Positions 40,861 through 52,748 of a DNA stretch of 64,000 nt are shown in pieces. The position numbers were made by a program, and so were the translations under genes. Below the pieces are notes generated by a model. It did no database searches and was not told the DNA's origin. It saw only the letters and a list, made by a program, of their open reading frames with translations. Source of the DNA: Amphibalanus amphitrite. Its lineage: Eukaryota; Arthropoda; Thecostraca; Balanomorpha; Balanidae. Positions within the stretch are counted from its first letter, which is position 1. Each line of letters starts with the position of its first letter. The stretch spans positions 372,001 through 436,000 of the forward strand of contig NW_024881589.1 in assembly GCF_019059575.1 (NCBI RefSeq). Reading direction: 5' to 3'.

Positions 40861-43071
40861 CCCTACTGATACCATCCTTATCAATAATATTCAGAGAGTG
40901 ACGCCCGTGCCGGTTTCCATGCTGTAAGTCAAACGATCAAAACGACAAACGATTAAGTCAAACGATTGTAAATCGACACAAACTTTTATGGCCCAAAATT
41001 ATCATGCTTCAATGTCAACATTAAAAATATGCCTTTTGTGAGATGCTTATTGTTATATTTACGAAACATTTGCAAATTGCATGATTCGCGGCATAGGGTC
41101 CACATTTCAAATTCATCTATAGACATCTGTTAATTGTTTCTCCACGTGTTGCAAGCTGATATTGATGTGGCATCACTCAGCAACAGACTGTCACTGGCGC
41201 AACATTGCGTGCAATACCGATGATACCCACGTGTGACATGCTCCTGCGTATTTCACCGCTAGGTTCCTCCCTCCATTCTCCTTCCTTCCTGCTTCCTTTA
41301 CATCGGCCTCGTGTCTGTGACCCCGCTCCCAGCCACCAGCGTGAGAGAACCGCTCCACTCGGGATGATACACCACCTTACGGTGCGGAACTGCGACAGCG
41401 CATAGGGAAGTTGCGTCAGAACCTCGGCAGTCGCAGTCCCTCCTCCTCCGGCGCACAGCCGATCCAGGTCAAGGCCGTTGCTGACCGCCCTCCGCAGCGA
41501 CCTTGACAGTCAAAACCTGTGCGCACCGATTACAGAATCTACGCCGTCATCGGCCAGGACCGATGGCGAAAGCCGTGAGCTGTCGGCGGCACTGTGTGTG
41601 CAGTGTGCAGTATGCTCAGGGGAGGGCACACCGGAAGAACGACAAGTGATCTGGGTTAGGCTTCCGCGCAGAGCCCCTGTCGTCACCCTGCCTTGCAAGA
41701 GTATGGGTTCATCTACAGTCGACTGAACTCCGTAGCTTTCACAGAGCGATCTGCTACTTTGGGGTGGGGTAACTGTCACTACATCGTGCCAAATGTTATG
41801 CATCATGTGCTCACGACTGTGCAGCTGCCAGGTGATTGTCTCCGTTAGGCTCTTGACATTTTCAAGGTTGTTGACTTTATGTTCTTCTTTGGGCATTCAT
41901 CAAAATAACTAGTTAGCATAAAACGGTCAACGTGCTGGAGATTTCATGAATGTCGACTCGTTGTCCATGCACTCGATCCATCCTGCTCTGCCTGAACAAA
42001 GAAAGATGTGAGAAGACTCGATGCAAACAAGTGCACTAAACCTACCTTTTAAAATCACTGCAGCTCTGCATTGCATCGCTGAAGTCTAGCTGCGGTCGGT
42101 AAAGTTAAAGAAGGTGATAAGCATTCACGCTAAAACAAAGTGCTTTCATATCATCCGCGCTGTGCTATTTGTTCCAGCCTTAATGTTCATAAACAAACAA
42201 ATAAAATTCTAATTAACTAATGCAGATATAGCTGAGTGCTACTATACCCAAATCAAGGTTGAATAACAAAAAGGTACCTTATAACGGTTTTGTAATAAAA
42301 ATAAATGTATTTCAAAATAATTTACCGACTTAGAGCTGGTATTGTGCCTAATCTTATAAAGCATCGTCTATCCACGTGACGAAAGGGAACTAACTTAATG
42401 TTTGAGATTTAACATTAAGGCAAGTCTCAGAGACTAAAAATACGTACACGAATCGTGCACTTACGTATTAGGCGTGCGTGAGTGGCAAACACGTGTATAG
42501 CTGGCAGAGAGCCGTGCACACTGCACACCATCCAGCCATACCATGCGTCACCACCATGCATCACGTCACGTGACACGATGACGTCATTGAACCCCTCGGG
42601 TCGGCAGAGTGAGTCGTGCGTATACTGTCAGCTGACGCAATACGTTCAATGTCACGCACACATAGCACACGCGTGTAGCGGACTAGCGATGCAGCGGGAA
42701 ACCGGGCGCATTGCGGATGATTAGAAATGACAAAGTAGCACAAAACCAATGAAAGAAAGGGTGTGGAATATGAAGGGATGGGAATAAAATAAAGGGAGAG
42801 AGAATGCATGAATCATCAGCATATACGAGTAGTTCTATTTGCACATGACTTCGTTCTGCCTGAAAAGTAGCATACAAAGCTGTGTCCTTCCTTTACCTAA
42901 ACCACGAATTGCACTAGGGCGCTACTTGTTAGCAAGCTAACCCATCAAACCTTCCTATCCAGGATTGCTGGGGGATGAGTGGGTGGGAAGGTTCTGCTGT
43001 TTTGCTGCTGTTTGGTTTGGTACCAGTTAAAAACAATCTATATGATGATCGACGAATGAATGTGATCATGT
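40861..43071. other. No gene recognised
   Basis: Starts with a few AAACGATY words (40928-40970). The rest is ordinary sequence with a GC-richer patch near 41300-41700. No exon was supported. Confidence 0.5.
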
Positions 43072-43966
43072 TTAACCCTCGCATGTGTGCGGCGTTTGCC
43101 AGCTTCTAATGTGTAGGGGGGGGGGTCGGTTGGACCCCCCCCTTGCCGTTTGGCCCCTGATCAAGCTAGAGCTTCGCGGAAAAAACGAGCGTGTTGCCCG
43201 TGACGAGAGGAAGCCGATGATACCCAATTTTAAGGTCCTAGGTCATTGGTTGACCTTCCAGGTCAGGTCAATGACCCAAAGTCGGGAAAATCGGGACCTG
43301 TTAGAAAGTCGTAAAGTGTGGCTGCTAAGGGGTTTTTCGGGGTGCTGATCACGAATATCGTGTTAGTTTTGATCACAGATGATGTCTTGAAGCATTTAGA
43401 CCAGGTCGGGTCAGGTCAGGTCAGGTCAACCAGTAGGCGTCGTGACGGGTATTCGTAGTACGTGTCAACCGCCTCTGACAGCTTCGTAACATGTTACGAA
43501 GTCACCAAAACTACTTCGTAAATGTTCAAATGGTTGCTAAATTCGAATTCAGCTCCAAAAACTAGCCTAGAAACATGTAAAACTCGAAAAAGTGACCCGA
43601 GGTCACCCGAGGTCACCAAAGGTCAATGACCTGACCTGACCTTCAGGTGACCTTGACACACACGGGAGTAACATCAAATCACATGTTTGAACGTTTGAAA
43701 CCACGAAAAGCTTGCAAACACGCGGCTAGTGCGAGCCGACATACGCGAAATCGCGATTCCGGCCAAACATGGTCTCGGAAAAGAGGTCACAGGTCAAAGG
43801 TCATTTGGGTCAGGGTCATGAAATTTTCAGGGTAGGTGTAAAATTGATCAATGCGAGGGTACTGAAAGTTTCATCGCGATCGGCCGCTTTTTACGCGAGT
43901 TATTCCCGAAAAACCATGGGGGGGGGGTCCATCCGACCCCCCCCCCCCTACACATGCGAGGGTTAA
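43072..43966. mobile_element. TTAACCCTCGCATGTGT-ended TTAA element
   Basis: TTAA at 43072-43075 and 43963-43966, with perfect inverted ends TTAACCCTCGCATGTGT. Each end then has a G-run/C-run hairpin (about 10 G, short loop, about 8-10 C). The left end has about 26 extra bases containing a second ATGTGT copy. The interior has repeated GGTCA words (43393-43427, 43588-43655, 43782-43822). No open frame of note. Non-autonomous; probably the same superfamily as the 39.6-, 46.1- and 63.1-kb copies. Confidence 0.85.
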
Positions 43967-46136
43967 CTTGGATGAACCTTTTTGTGCGTAAAAAGCATAT
44001 GAATGTGCGAGTTTACAAAACAAAATGTGGTTTATTATTGGGAGTGAGCGGTCGTGCCTTGATAAGGAAATATAAAGCTGGACTCCATATTCAAAAGGCT
44101 CCATGCGCATCCAAGTGTTACTGTGTAAGGACCGAAATCAATTCTCCAGAAGCTGCCATACTTAAGCTGCCATAAATTATTCTAGCAATCACTACAGCAT
44201 CTGCAATGTGCAACTGCGCAAGGCGCGGCCTTGCCCAACCACGCCGAGAAGCATGCTAATACTGGACCATCGCTCTGTGCCAGTGACGTCAGTTCTCGGT
44301 ACGTCTCGTGGCCGGGGGCTGCTCGATGTGCCCCGCGCCCCCATCACCGTCCAACAGATGCAGTGGGCAGCGCAAACCCAGTGAACCGGAACATCGCCTC
44401 TCGCAACCGTCCACCGGTGGTGACCGGAGGCCTGCAGCGGGCTCCCCAGCCCTCCACGGCAGGTGTTTGCCCCACTGGCAGACCCTCACTTTCACATTGC
44501 GTTACTGTAGTGTCCACTCAGCATTGGTGTCGGGTCGAATACCAACAGAGCTGTTGATTTGGCTGATTGACCCCGGCCGCTTGGGAGGACAATCCACACC
44601 GACTTGGGAGATTATTCGGGGCCTTTGAAGTGGTGTTTGCGCTCCCGTCTCTCTAAAGCTCTCTCCCTTGTCCCAGACCTCCCCTGGTCCTAGTAAGGCG
44701 ACATGCTTTCTTGCGTAGCCCATAAATGTTACAGTCTAGTAGTTATTGCTGTGAAAACGAGGATGTCACATACGCGTATCGCGCAAGTGAAGCTCTAATT
44801 TACCTTGTCGTAAAGATTGTGATATCGATAACGGACGTAGGCAGACATGAGAAAGCTGATAACATAACGTTTTCCTAGGTAACTTTAATTGTTTTTTGAG
44901 CTCAATGAACACCAAATATGTAACTACCTTTAGGTCACTCACTCTCTGATTTGGCGAACTCTTGGAAAAATGTGATCGTATCTAATAAAACAGCTGAAAG
45001 AAGGTAGCGACAGGACTATCTTGTAACTGAACAATGAACATCCCCTTCTTCTTCTCATCGTCCCTCCCTTCAGTCAATCCATTGACCTTATGTTTGGCAG
45101 CAGTAAGCGACAGCTACAAAAAAGCGTATTGTCCTAAGCAGCGGAGAGTCAGGCTCACTGAATGCTCTCGGCAGCCAGCTCTCGACGGGACTAGTGCTGT
45201 CATCTGTTGAATCATGCCTATACTACAGACCGCGGCACGGCTATGGCGCGACTGTTTCGACGCTGAGGATTGAGGTATGTTGGCGCATTCGATTTCAAGG
45301 CTTATTTTATGCGTATAAAATATCTATAAACTAAATCCCATCACCGACCCCCTCCCTCCCCTCCCAGCTGCCCCAGGCCTGCTCGTGGGATATGAACATG
45401 AGTTCCATTGTTTTTTTTTCCCAATCTGAAGTCTTTCTGCTTTCATTGCCTCAAGTTGGATGTTGTTAGTGAGCAAAGACGGCCGTCGCTCAGGGCTGTA
45501 GGCTGGTTGGCTTGTCCAGTGACGGACTCAGCCCCGGCGGCGCACCAGGGGTAGCCGCGCAGACCGATGTCGCTCCCTAATTCTTATATCAGCCTTTCGT
45601 TTCTGAAAAGGGCTCGTTAGACCGAAAGGGCCTAACCCTACGAAACAAACAAAGCACAATTAGGAAGCAATAAGAGGATGAAGTTTGAACTAAAAATGCG
45701 ATATTTTTTTCCTTTTTTCTCCAGATTCCGTATACGGTACATTTTATTCTGCTGCTGAACCTCGTTTGCTTGTCGACTGCGGGCTGCCGCGTTATGCTTA
45801 TCGTTATGCTGTGATTTTCTGGCGTCAGAGTTCCAGCTGATGCAACGGGCCCCAGCACAGCCACGGAAAGCTGTGGTCAGCTCTGAAGTCGGTTTTCCTC
45901 TCCACATGTCAGTACGTTGGGATGCTTGTCATTCCCTTCTGTCTTACCTCTTTCGGTTAACGTCACTTGAAGGCCATCCTCTTCCTTCCCTACGATTCGA
46001 ATCAGTAGTGCATTAATCGTGGTGGCATGACAGACGGGCTTTAGCTCTTAAATGTTGTTTAAATGGTTATTTTCTAATCACGCTCTGCAAAAGAAAACCT
46101 CTAAAAAATAGGTAAAAGCTAAGCCGATCTGGTATA
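43967..46136. other. No gene recognised
   Basis: Unremarkable sequence with a GC-richer patch at about 44290-44600. No splice-consistent exon or repeat family was seen. Confidence 0.5.
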
Positions 46137-47334
46137 TTAACCCGCGCCCGGCTGGGGGTCCTGGATTTCCACGCCCTGCTGGGGGGGGGGGGGTGTTTGA
46201 ACACCCCCCCCCCCTTCTAACTCGGCTCCTGGGCCACGTAGCGAAACGCGGAAGGCGGCGTTCGAAAGAGCGCCAAAAATAATGACGAAATCACTTCGGT
46301 CAATTTTTTGGTCAGGTCAAAGGTCAGGTCACCAGAGGTCATTGAAGGCAAAATTTCGCCGATTTTCAGGTCGAATGTCGACAATTTCCAGGAAGCCAAC
46401 GCATAACTCGGGAACCAATAGAGCTACAGCACCGCGGAAAAGCGCATTCGATAGCCCTATTAACGCCCTTTCTGAGTAATTCTCTCAGATTTGACCTATC
46501 GTCAACGGTTTTGCCTGCAGGGGGCAAAAACTACAAAATAGCCGATTTTTTCGGAAACAGTTTTTCTGCAATAACTTTTGACCCAAGCCTTGTACGAGCT
46601 TACTTTTACCGGCATCGTGTTCCTCTCGTCAAGACGCATCGAATGAACTATAATTTGACCTTGAAAGGTCAACTTGAAAATTTGACCTCAGGTCAAGGTC
46701 ATGACCTGACCGGAAAGGGTCATGTTGCATATCAGTCGATCCGTATCGTCGAGCTGAACACATCTAAGGCGTTTTCATCGCTCTAGCATGCCTCTAGCAA
46801 AAGTTATTTGCGAAAAACTGTTAGATACCATTCGTGACCTAAGATGACCTCAGGGCATAAACAGGGGTCACGGACACCATTTTCATGTTCAGTGTGTCTA
46901 AACCACTTGTAATTCAGTGTTTGGGAGTGTTTATAATGTCTTTCGTCCAAAAGAGGCGCATTTCAATTTTCTCCCATTGACTTATAATGGGGAGGTCGCA
47001 AAATTGACCTGACCTTAGGTCACCGATATCAAAATTCCAAGACATACATTTGATAGATACTGTTACCCTTATTAATCGCTGAAAGTTTCAAAGCGATCGG
47101 TCACTCGGTGTAGCTATGGCAGACATTGAAACTTTTTATGAGGTGAGGTCACTTCAAGTGACCTGGTGACCTGACCTTGAATGACCTTGGTCTGAAATTT
47201 TCACAACATGTGTAGAATTGATGTATGATAAGGTGTACCAAAAACGGCGGCGCTCCGCGCCGCCGTTTTTGAGATATTCGCAAAAAACCACAAGGGGGGG
47301 TGTTCAAACACCCCCCCAGCAGGGCGCGGGTTAA
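46137..47334. mobile_element. TTAACCCGCGCCC-ended TTAA element, copy 1
   Basis: TTAA at 46137-46140 and 47331-47334. The ends are TTAACCCGCGCCCGGCTGGGG on the left and TTAACCCGCGCCCTGCTGGGG on the right in reverse complement. Each is followed by a GGGGGTGTTTGAACACCCCC hairpin; on the left the hairpin comes after a second terminal copy. The interior is rich in AGGTCA words, including a direct repeat spaced by one base near 46319-46333 (AGGTCAAAGGTCA) and TCAAGGTCATGACCTGACC near 46692-46710. No protein is encoded. A close inverted copy starts at 63108. Confidence 0.88.
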
Positions 47335-48222
47335 TAATCAGGTGGTATGAAGCTTTATAAAATTAGCGTTATGAAGCTGCCAGTCCTAGCGATACAATTA
47401 TACCAGGTTAGCCTCTCTCTTTCATGAATATGCAATGGTGGTAAATGAATCGACGTTCAAAAATGCATGCTAATAGCATAGCGTCATTTCCAACCTTATA
47501 CTCTACATATCTCGGGAACTGATATAGTGAGAGTAGGTTGACTGTTGAGTGAGTTGTATGAGTGAGAATAGGCTGACTGTTGCACCACATGGTTTCACCC
47601 CAGTGTTTTCTGGAAGGTCATCCAATATGCAACACGCGCGCTGATGGGAAAAAATGCTATGACGCTATAATACGAGCATAGGTATGTGACACATTGCTTG
47701 GACTTCTCACCGCTAGTTTTGTCAGAACAGCTCAGTCAAAAAAGGCAATGAAGATGTAGCTATGTTCATAACTAATATAATTCAAATACATGTAGAGGAA
47801 ATTGAGCATAAAATCGTCAGATATACCAAGAAGCTATCAGTTTTTGATTTATGTACGGCTGCACCCATAGACGCGGAAACCAGGGTCGGGGGGCCCCCCC
47901 CTGGTTTCCTGGTAGTGAGAGCAGCTTGTCCCCCCCCCCCTCCAACTCTGGGGCCGTGGGGGCGGTACCCCCACAACTTTGAGACGGAATACCGCACTTT
48001 TTGTAAATGTTTTTTGTTGTTGAAAAAGCTAAGGGATGAAAAGTAAGTGGCCTATAACCGGTGAGAAAACTAGATTTTGGGGTACTTTAGATTGATCTCT
48101 TTTATGGTGTGCCCCCGGTCCCAGTCTGAAAGTAATTCCCGCGCCCCTGGCTGCATCACTAAAATGGTTTAGTCTCCTATTGGGTAGCAATATCAGACAA
48201 AAAAATTAGGCATCCGATCGTG
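47335..48222. other. Intergenic DNA downstream of the membrane-protein gene
   Basis: Includes a C-run/G-run rich patch (47885-47975) that looks like a piece of some repeat, but no ends could be paired. Confidence 0.5.
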
Positions 48223-48228
48223 TTTATT
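48223..48228 (-). terminator. Poly(A) signal AATAAA
   Basis: AATAAA on the minus strand lies 284 bases after the stop codon of the membrane-protein gene. Cleavage is expected near 48200-48210. Confidence 0.7.
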
Positions 48229-48511
48229 GTCGATATCTACAGCGTGCCACGTGAGGGCACAGAGTCGCTCCATCTCAGGGCTCTCCCACTCCGATAAGCA
48301 AATCAGCGGGGTGGTGAGGGTCGGGCGGTCGTGGACTCGGTTCAGAGAATCGTGGGTCGTCCCACAGGCGGTTATTGACCCTCTCGTGATGCCATCGGCG
48401 GCGCTACGAACAGGGAGATAGCCGTCGCGGTGGGTCGCACGGATCGTCCGGCCGGCGTCAGGGGCACGGAGAGGAAAGCCGCCGCTGGTTGCCAGGGTCG
48501 TCCGGTCGGCG

Positions 48512-48654
48512 CTAGGGGCACGGCGATGAGGGTCGAGGCGGGTCGCACGGGTCGGGCGGAGGACAGGGCGGCTGCAGGGATGAGTTGCTGCTCCAGCTGC
48601 TGCTCCGGTATACGTAGGTGTTCTTTGGACCGTCCAGGCCCCCCGGCGAGCCGT
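48512..48654 (-). CDS. Unidentified single-pass membrane protein, last exon
   Basis: Terminal coding exon. The acceptor is very strong (TCTGTCTCACCTTCCAG) right after 48654, and the stop TAG is at 48512-48514. It enters in phase 1, exactly matching the donor phase of the exon at 55542-55594. It encodes about 47 residues of cytoplasmic tail: a Gly/Pro start, KNTYVYRSSSWSSNSSLQ, then a Pro/Cys tail ending DPPRPSSPCP. The Tyr- and Ser-rich stretch could be phosphorylated, but that is inference. A longer open frame in another phase over the same DNA is a shadow. A poly(A) signal follows. Confidence 0.75.
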
Positions 48655-49498
48655 CTGGAAGGTGAGACAGACGCAAAAAACTTTATTTTCATAGATAACG
48701 TTCCGTGTCATGTATGTAGATGAGTAGCAATGCTTACTGCTTATATATGGTAGGTATCTTATTGAACATTGTATGGTTATAAAGGTACTTGTGCACCTAT
48801 TGTGAGATTGAGCTTCTAGCCTTCCTCAGTTAAAGGTCCATTGTTTATTGTTTTGCTTGCTAATAAAGAACACCAGCCAATGATTGGAACAAAGCCTGTG
48901 TTGTTGCCCTGCAGTGGCCTGAAAATGCTGGTTATGACGTGACGTAAGGAGTTATACATAGACAACGCACTGTGTCAACTGTCTTTCTCTGCCGTATTCC
49001 TAACAACTATTGGAGGATAATGGTCAAATTGGCAACACAAAGGCTTTGATAACAAGGAAGTCTACCGTATCGGGAAATTTTTGGGATAAATCCAGCCTTG
49101 CTTGCAGTGCAGATATACGCTAACAATACAAATTTCCAATCATCGTCATCACTGGTATACTCGGACATAGTACCTACTCTTGTACTTTGACCACGTTTTT
49201 CCAAACCACTCCCTTGTCAGCCACTTCTACAGAATTATCTTATCATCACCAGTCAGCTGGGGTCGCTGCAGGTGCATTATTTGCCGACACCGATAATTTG
49301 TCCGCGGTTTACGCGGTCAACTGATGCCATGAAGGGGAGATACCCCGAGTCCCCTCACAGTTTCCAGAACTATATCTCTGCCTGAAAGCTGCAGCAGCTA
49401 GTCACTGGCAAAGGTTGGCCAAATAAAGAACACTTCCGAGCATTCAGGGTTGTCAAGGTGTTTGCTGTGTACGCAGTTGGTGGACACTGTTTCGATAT
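48655..49498. other. Last intron, part left of the LINE
   Basis: Plain intronic sequence between the last exon and the LINE tail. Nothing recognisable. Confidence 0.6.
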
Positions 49499-49525
49499 AT
49501 TATTATTATTATTATTATTATTATT
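49499..49525 (-). repeat. (AAT)n 3' tail of the LINE
   Basis: Nine ATT triplets on the plus strand (AAT on the element's strand) directly follow the AATAAACAAT end of the LINE 3' UTR. Confidence 0.85.
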
Positions 49526-49606
49526 GTTTATTCAGCATCGTCATGCGACAAAAAGATACATACCCCCCCCACCCCCCACCCACCCACACACACAGTTAAT
49601 CAGAAC

Positions 49607-52600
49607 TCAGGAGGTTAGTAGTCTTAACAGGCGCCGCGAGGCCTGACAGTTGCTTGCCAAAACCATCTTCAAACTGTCTATAAGACCGCTTTCTTGGAGT
49701 GGTGCCCGGACTATGTCGTGATCGACGTACCCAGCAGCGATGTGCATGATAGTGGCGAAATTCCCACCACACAGATTATATACGTGGCCAATAAACGACC
49801 CATCCAACTGCTCGGGGTACGTAGCAAGTCTGGCCAGTCCAGTGACGTAGGCTTGGCGAAGACGGTGGTCAGCGCGGAAAGCATTACGGAATGCGCGAAG
49901 GGCATCACCTCGCAGCACCTCACCGATGCGAGGCACCCCAGCAGCAATCAAAAGAGCCGTATGGTGCGCAGAACGCGGCAGACCCAGCGCTGCCTTGATC
50001 AGCGAAGCCTGTCGCGAGTCTAGACGCTCAATGTCGGCGGAACTGAGGGGAGCCGTCTCACAGCCGAAGATCAGTGCCGGCAGCACTACTGTCTTCCAGA
50101 GGAAGATTTTGTCAGCAGCAGTCAGGCGGTTGGTGAAATTGCCCAGGGGTGTGAGGCCATAGAATGATGCACAAGCACGCCTGATGCGCTGAGCCACGTG
50201 GCTGTCTGTGCTGAGGTTGTCATCAAGCACCGTACCGAGGTGCTCGGTCGTCTGCCGGATCTGCAGCTGCTGTCCTGACAGTGTCCACCTCGGTGTGCTC
50301 GTGAATAGTTCCTGTCCAAATATAATACAATGGCTCTTGGTTTTTCCCGGTTCAGGGTGAACGAAGTCGAGGCGCCAAGTAGCCGCGAATTCTCCCACCA
50401 TCTGCAGCATTGCACCGAGGTCACGCGCGTTCGCAGATATAAGGAGAATATCGTCAGCGTAGCAGATAGCGGGTACGTGCTGGCTGTGTAGATATGCTCC
50501 ACGACCGCTGCGATCTAGGACCTCAATAAGAGGTAAGAGGAAGATGTTTGCAAGGGTTGGCGATAAGATGGCCCCTTGTCTGGTGCCCCTGCAGACCAGG
50601 AACGCTTCAGATGTGGCGCCACCAAAAGTCACCCTTGCAGAGAGGTGGCGGTACCAGGTGACCATGAGGCACCAGCAGTGGTCGCTAAGATAATCTTCCA
50701 GACGGAAGAACAGACCGTCATGCCATATTCGGTCAAAGCATTTCCTCGCGTCAAGGTTTGCGACAAAAACAGGAAGACCCCTGGCTCGATTCTGCTGTAT
50801 GGTCTCTCCAGCCAACAGAGACGCTTGCATGGTGCCCCGATTGGAGATAAAACCAAACTGCAGATGATGAGGTTCAAATGAGGCGTTCAGTTCGTCTAGC
50901 ACTAACAGCTCGAGCAGCTTAGATGCGCAGGTTGTGATTGAAATCGGTCGATAGTTGTCCAAGCAGTTAGGGTCCGATTGAGATTTCTTCAACACGGGTA
51001 CAATAACGCTGTCAGCGAAGGTAGCTGGCACGCTACACGTGGACAGGCAGACAGAGAGAAGGTGCGCCAGGGCTGACAGGAGACAAGGCGACTGACCATA
51101 GAGAAGGTGCTCCGCCGTGATGCCGTCTATACCAGGTGCCTTCCCACGCTGTAACCGGTGAATGAGGCCTGCTACTTGTCCAGCTGAAACCGTTCTTTCG
51201 GATGCATCGTTACGGATTCTCCTTAGTCGAGAATCTACATGTTCAGCAATTTGGAGCTGGTCCAGAGTCAGTTGCCTGTGACTATCTTGGTGCACAGTCT
51301 GGAAGTGGGTGCGGAAGTCGGCGGCGGATAGATCAGAGGCCGACTTGAGTCCATTACGCCGTATCTGTTGCACACGTCGCCAGAAGGCTGTCAGATTTTT
51401 GTCACGGCGGAGCAGTCGGAGAGTGTGGGCCTCGCTCTCGATCCGCGTCACTGCTGCACGTCTGCGGGCGTGACGGTAAGCAGATCTTGCAGCCTGATAG
51501 CACTGTGCCACTGCTGAGAGGGTAGGACGGCCACAGTTTACCCATATCTGATGCCAGAAACGAGTGCGATCCCGCGCCACTGCCACATCAGGCGACCACC
51601 AGGGCTTCGGGGGACGTCGCGACTTGGAGCATCCGGCGATTCGCGCAGCGGTATGTATGCATCGTGTAATTGCTTCGTCAATCTCATCCGGGGTGGCACC
51701 GTTGGTGAGCTGACAAGCACCAATAAGCTCGTCCAGAGAAGACAAATATATCTGCAGTTTTTCTGGACAACTCCAATCTAGTACTTCTGAATGGATGGAA
51801 CCCATATTCAGTGGAGGGCTGGAGACATCGAGACTGGTGCCAGCTGAAGCAGACGGCAGCACCACGCTGCAAAGGACCGGAAGATGTGGGCTCAGGTTGT
51901 CCACACAGGGGACTACGATGCGACAATCATGAACTTGAGGCACCAGACATTGCGGTACAGCGATGTGATCGATGTGCGATTGGCCGTCAGCTCGAGCATA
52001 GGTGTACGCCACTGGTTGCGAGAACCGGAACTCGGCGACTGTCAGTCCGTGGTCGTCCAATAAGTCTTGCATTAGAAGACTCAGCGGAGAGAAACCCCGA
52101 AGACGGTGCCAGCCCGGTGGGCGCAGTTCTGGTGACAGTGGTGGCAGAGCACAGTTAAAATCGCCTACAAGCACCACTGGAGCTGAGGGTCTTAGCGAAG
52201 AGAATAATGCATCAAGCTTCCCCGTCAGGATTGTGTACTCTTCAAAATTTACGGCAGATGAATTCCAGTACGGCATGTAGCAGCCAATTATCGTTATAAG
52301 AGGACGGCTCAGCTCCACAATCGTAACTCCACAGATACGAGAATCATTACACTCTACAGCGCGAAATGTGCGCCCCGCTTGACGGCGGCAAACAAAAGCC
52401 ACGCCACCGTGGGGTCTGCCATCTCCAGTCCCTGGTGGTAGTTCCATGGCGAATTCTTGAAATACCTGAAATTCTTCGGAACTTAGAGAGGAGAGTGCAT
52501 GCTCCAGATAAGCACCCTGGGCACGGGCTAGCCAGGTTTCGCATAAAAATAAGATATCACATTCAGGTATTAGACAGTCGGCGATATACTGCGCTCCTGC

Positions 52601-52642
52601 GAGAAATCCTTCGCAGTTATAAGTGCCCAGAGTGAGGCTCAT
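49607..52642 (-). CDS. LINE ORF2: APE endonuclease and reverse transcriptase
   Basis: About 1011 residues counted from the ATG at 52640-52642. I chose it because the endonuclease starts right there (MSLTLGTYNCEGF) and ORF1 has already stopped; the frame is open upstream to 53344 but overlaps ORF1. Endonuclease residues visible: Asn9, Glu35 (LFLCETWL), GDFN at 160-163, SHIDHI at 222-227 and SPH at 251-253, all as in APE-type LINE nucleases. The RT has DNYRPISI, LDARKCFDRIW (motif A), RGTRQGAILSPTLANIFL (motif B), ICYADDILLIS (YADD) and TEHLGTVLDDNL. It nicks target DNA and copies the element's RNA. Clade not assigned; an L2/CR1-like or Ingi/I-like group is possible. Confidence 0.94.
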   Translation of the reverse strand: MSLTLGTYNCEGFLAGAQYIADCLIPECDILFLCETWLARAQGAYLEHALSSLSSEEFQVFQEFAMELPPGTGDGRPHGGVAFVCRRQAGRTFRAVECNDSRICGVTIVELSRPLITIIGCYMPYWNSSAVNFEEYTILTGKLDALFSSLRPSAPVVLVGDFNCALPPLSPELRPPGWHRLRGFSPLSLLMQDLLDDHGLTVAEFRFSQPVAYTYARADGQSHIDHIAVPQCLVPQVHDCRIVVPCVDNLSPHLPVLCSVVLPSASAGTSLDVSSPPLNMGSIHSEVLDWSCPEKLQIYLSSLDELIGACQLTNGATPDEIDEAITRCIHTAARIAGCSKSRRPPKPWWSPDVAVARDRTRFWHQIWVNCGRPTLSAVAQCYQAARSAYRHARRRAAVTRIESEAHTLRLLRRDKNLTAFWRRVQQIRRNGLKSASDLSAADFRTHFQTVHQDSHRQLTLDQLQIAEHVDSRLRRIRNDASERTVSAGQVAGLIHRLQRGKAPGIDGITAEHLLYGQSPCLLSALAHLLSVCLSTCSVPATFADSVIVPVLKKSQSDPNCLDNYRPISITTCASKLLELLVLDELNASFEPHHLQFGFISNRGTMQASLLAGETIQQNRARGLPVFVANLDARKCFDRIWHDGLFFRLEDYLSDHCWCLMVTWYRHLSARVTFGGATSEAFLVCRGTRQGAILSPTLANIFLLPLIEVLDRSGRGAYLHSQHVPAICYADDILLISANARDLGAMLQMVGEFAATWRLDFVHPEPGKTKSHCIIFGQELFTSTPRWTLSGQQLQIRQTTEHLGTVLDDNLSTDSHVAQRIRRACASFYGLTPLGNFTNRLTAADKIFLWKTVVLPALIFGCETAPLSSADIERLDSRQASLIKAALGLPRSAHHTALLIAAGVPRIGEVLRGDALRAFRNAFRADHRLRQAYVTGLARLATYPEQLDGSFIGHVYNLCGGNFATIMHIAAGYVDHDIVRAPLQESGLIDSLKMVLASNCQASRRLLRLLTS

Positions 52643-52748
52643 GTTCAGAGTTACTTTTGCGTCCACAGAATTACGGCACTCCGCTCTGTCATGCTTCACA
52701 GCGGTGGCAGCAGGACAGGGATGGCCCCCAGGAGTAGCCATCTGGGCG

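Noticed and set aside
47860-48150. C-run/G-run rich patch as another TTAA-type element
   Set aside because: No paired inverted ends or TTAA duplications could be found around it.
48193-48711. Minus-strand open frame of about 172 codons near the gene's 3' end
   Set aside because: It is in another phase than the one demanded by the upstream exons. The phase-correct frame stops at 48512 after a sensible tail and is followed by a poly(A) signal.
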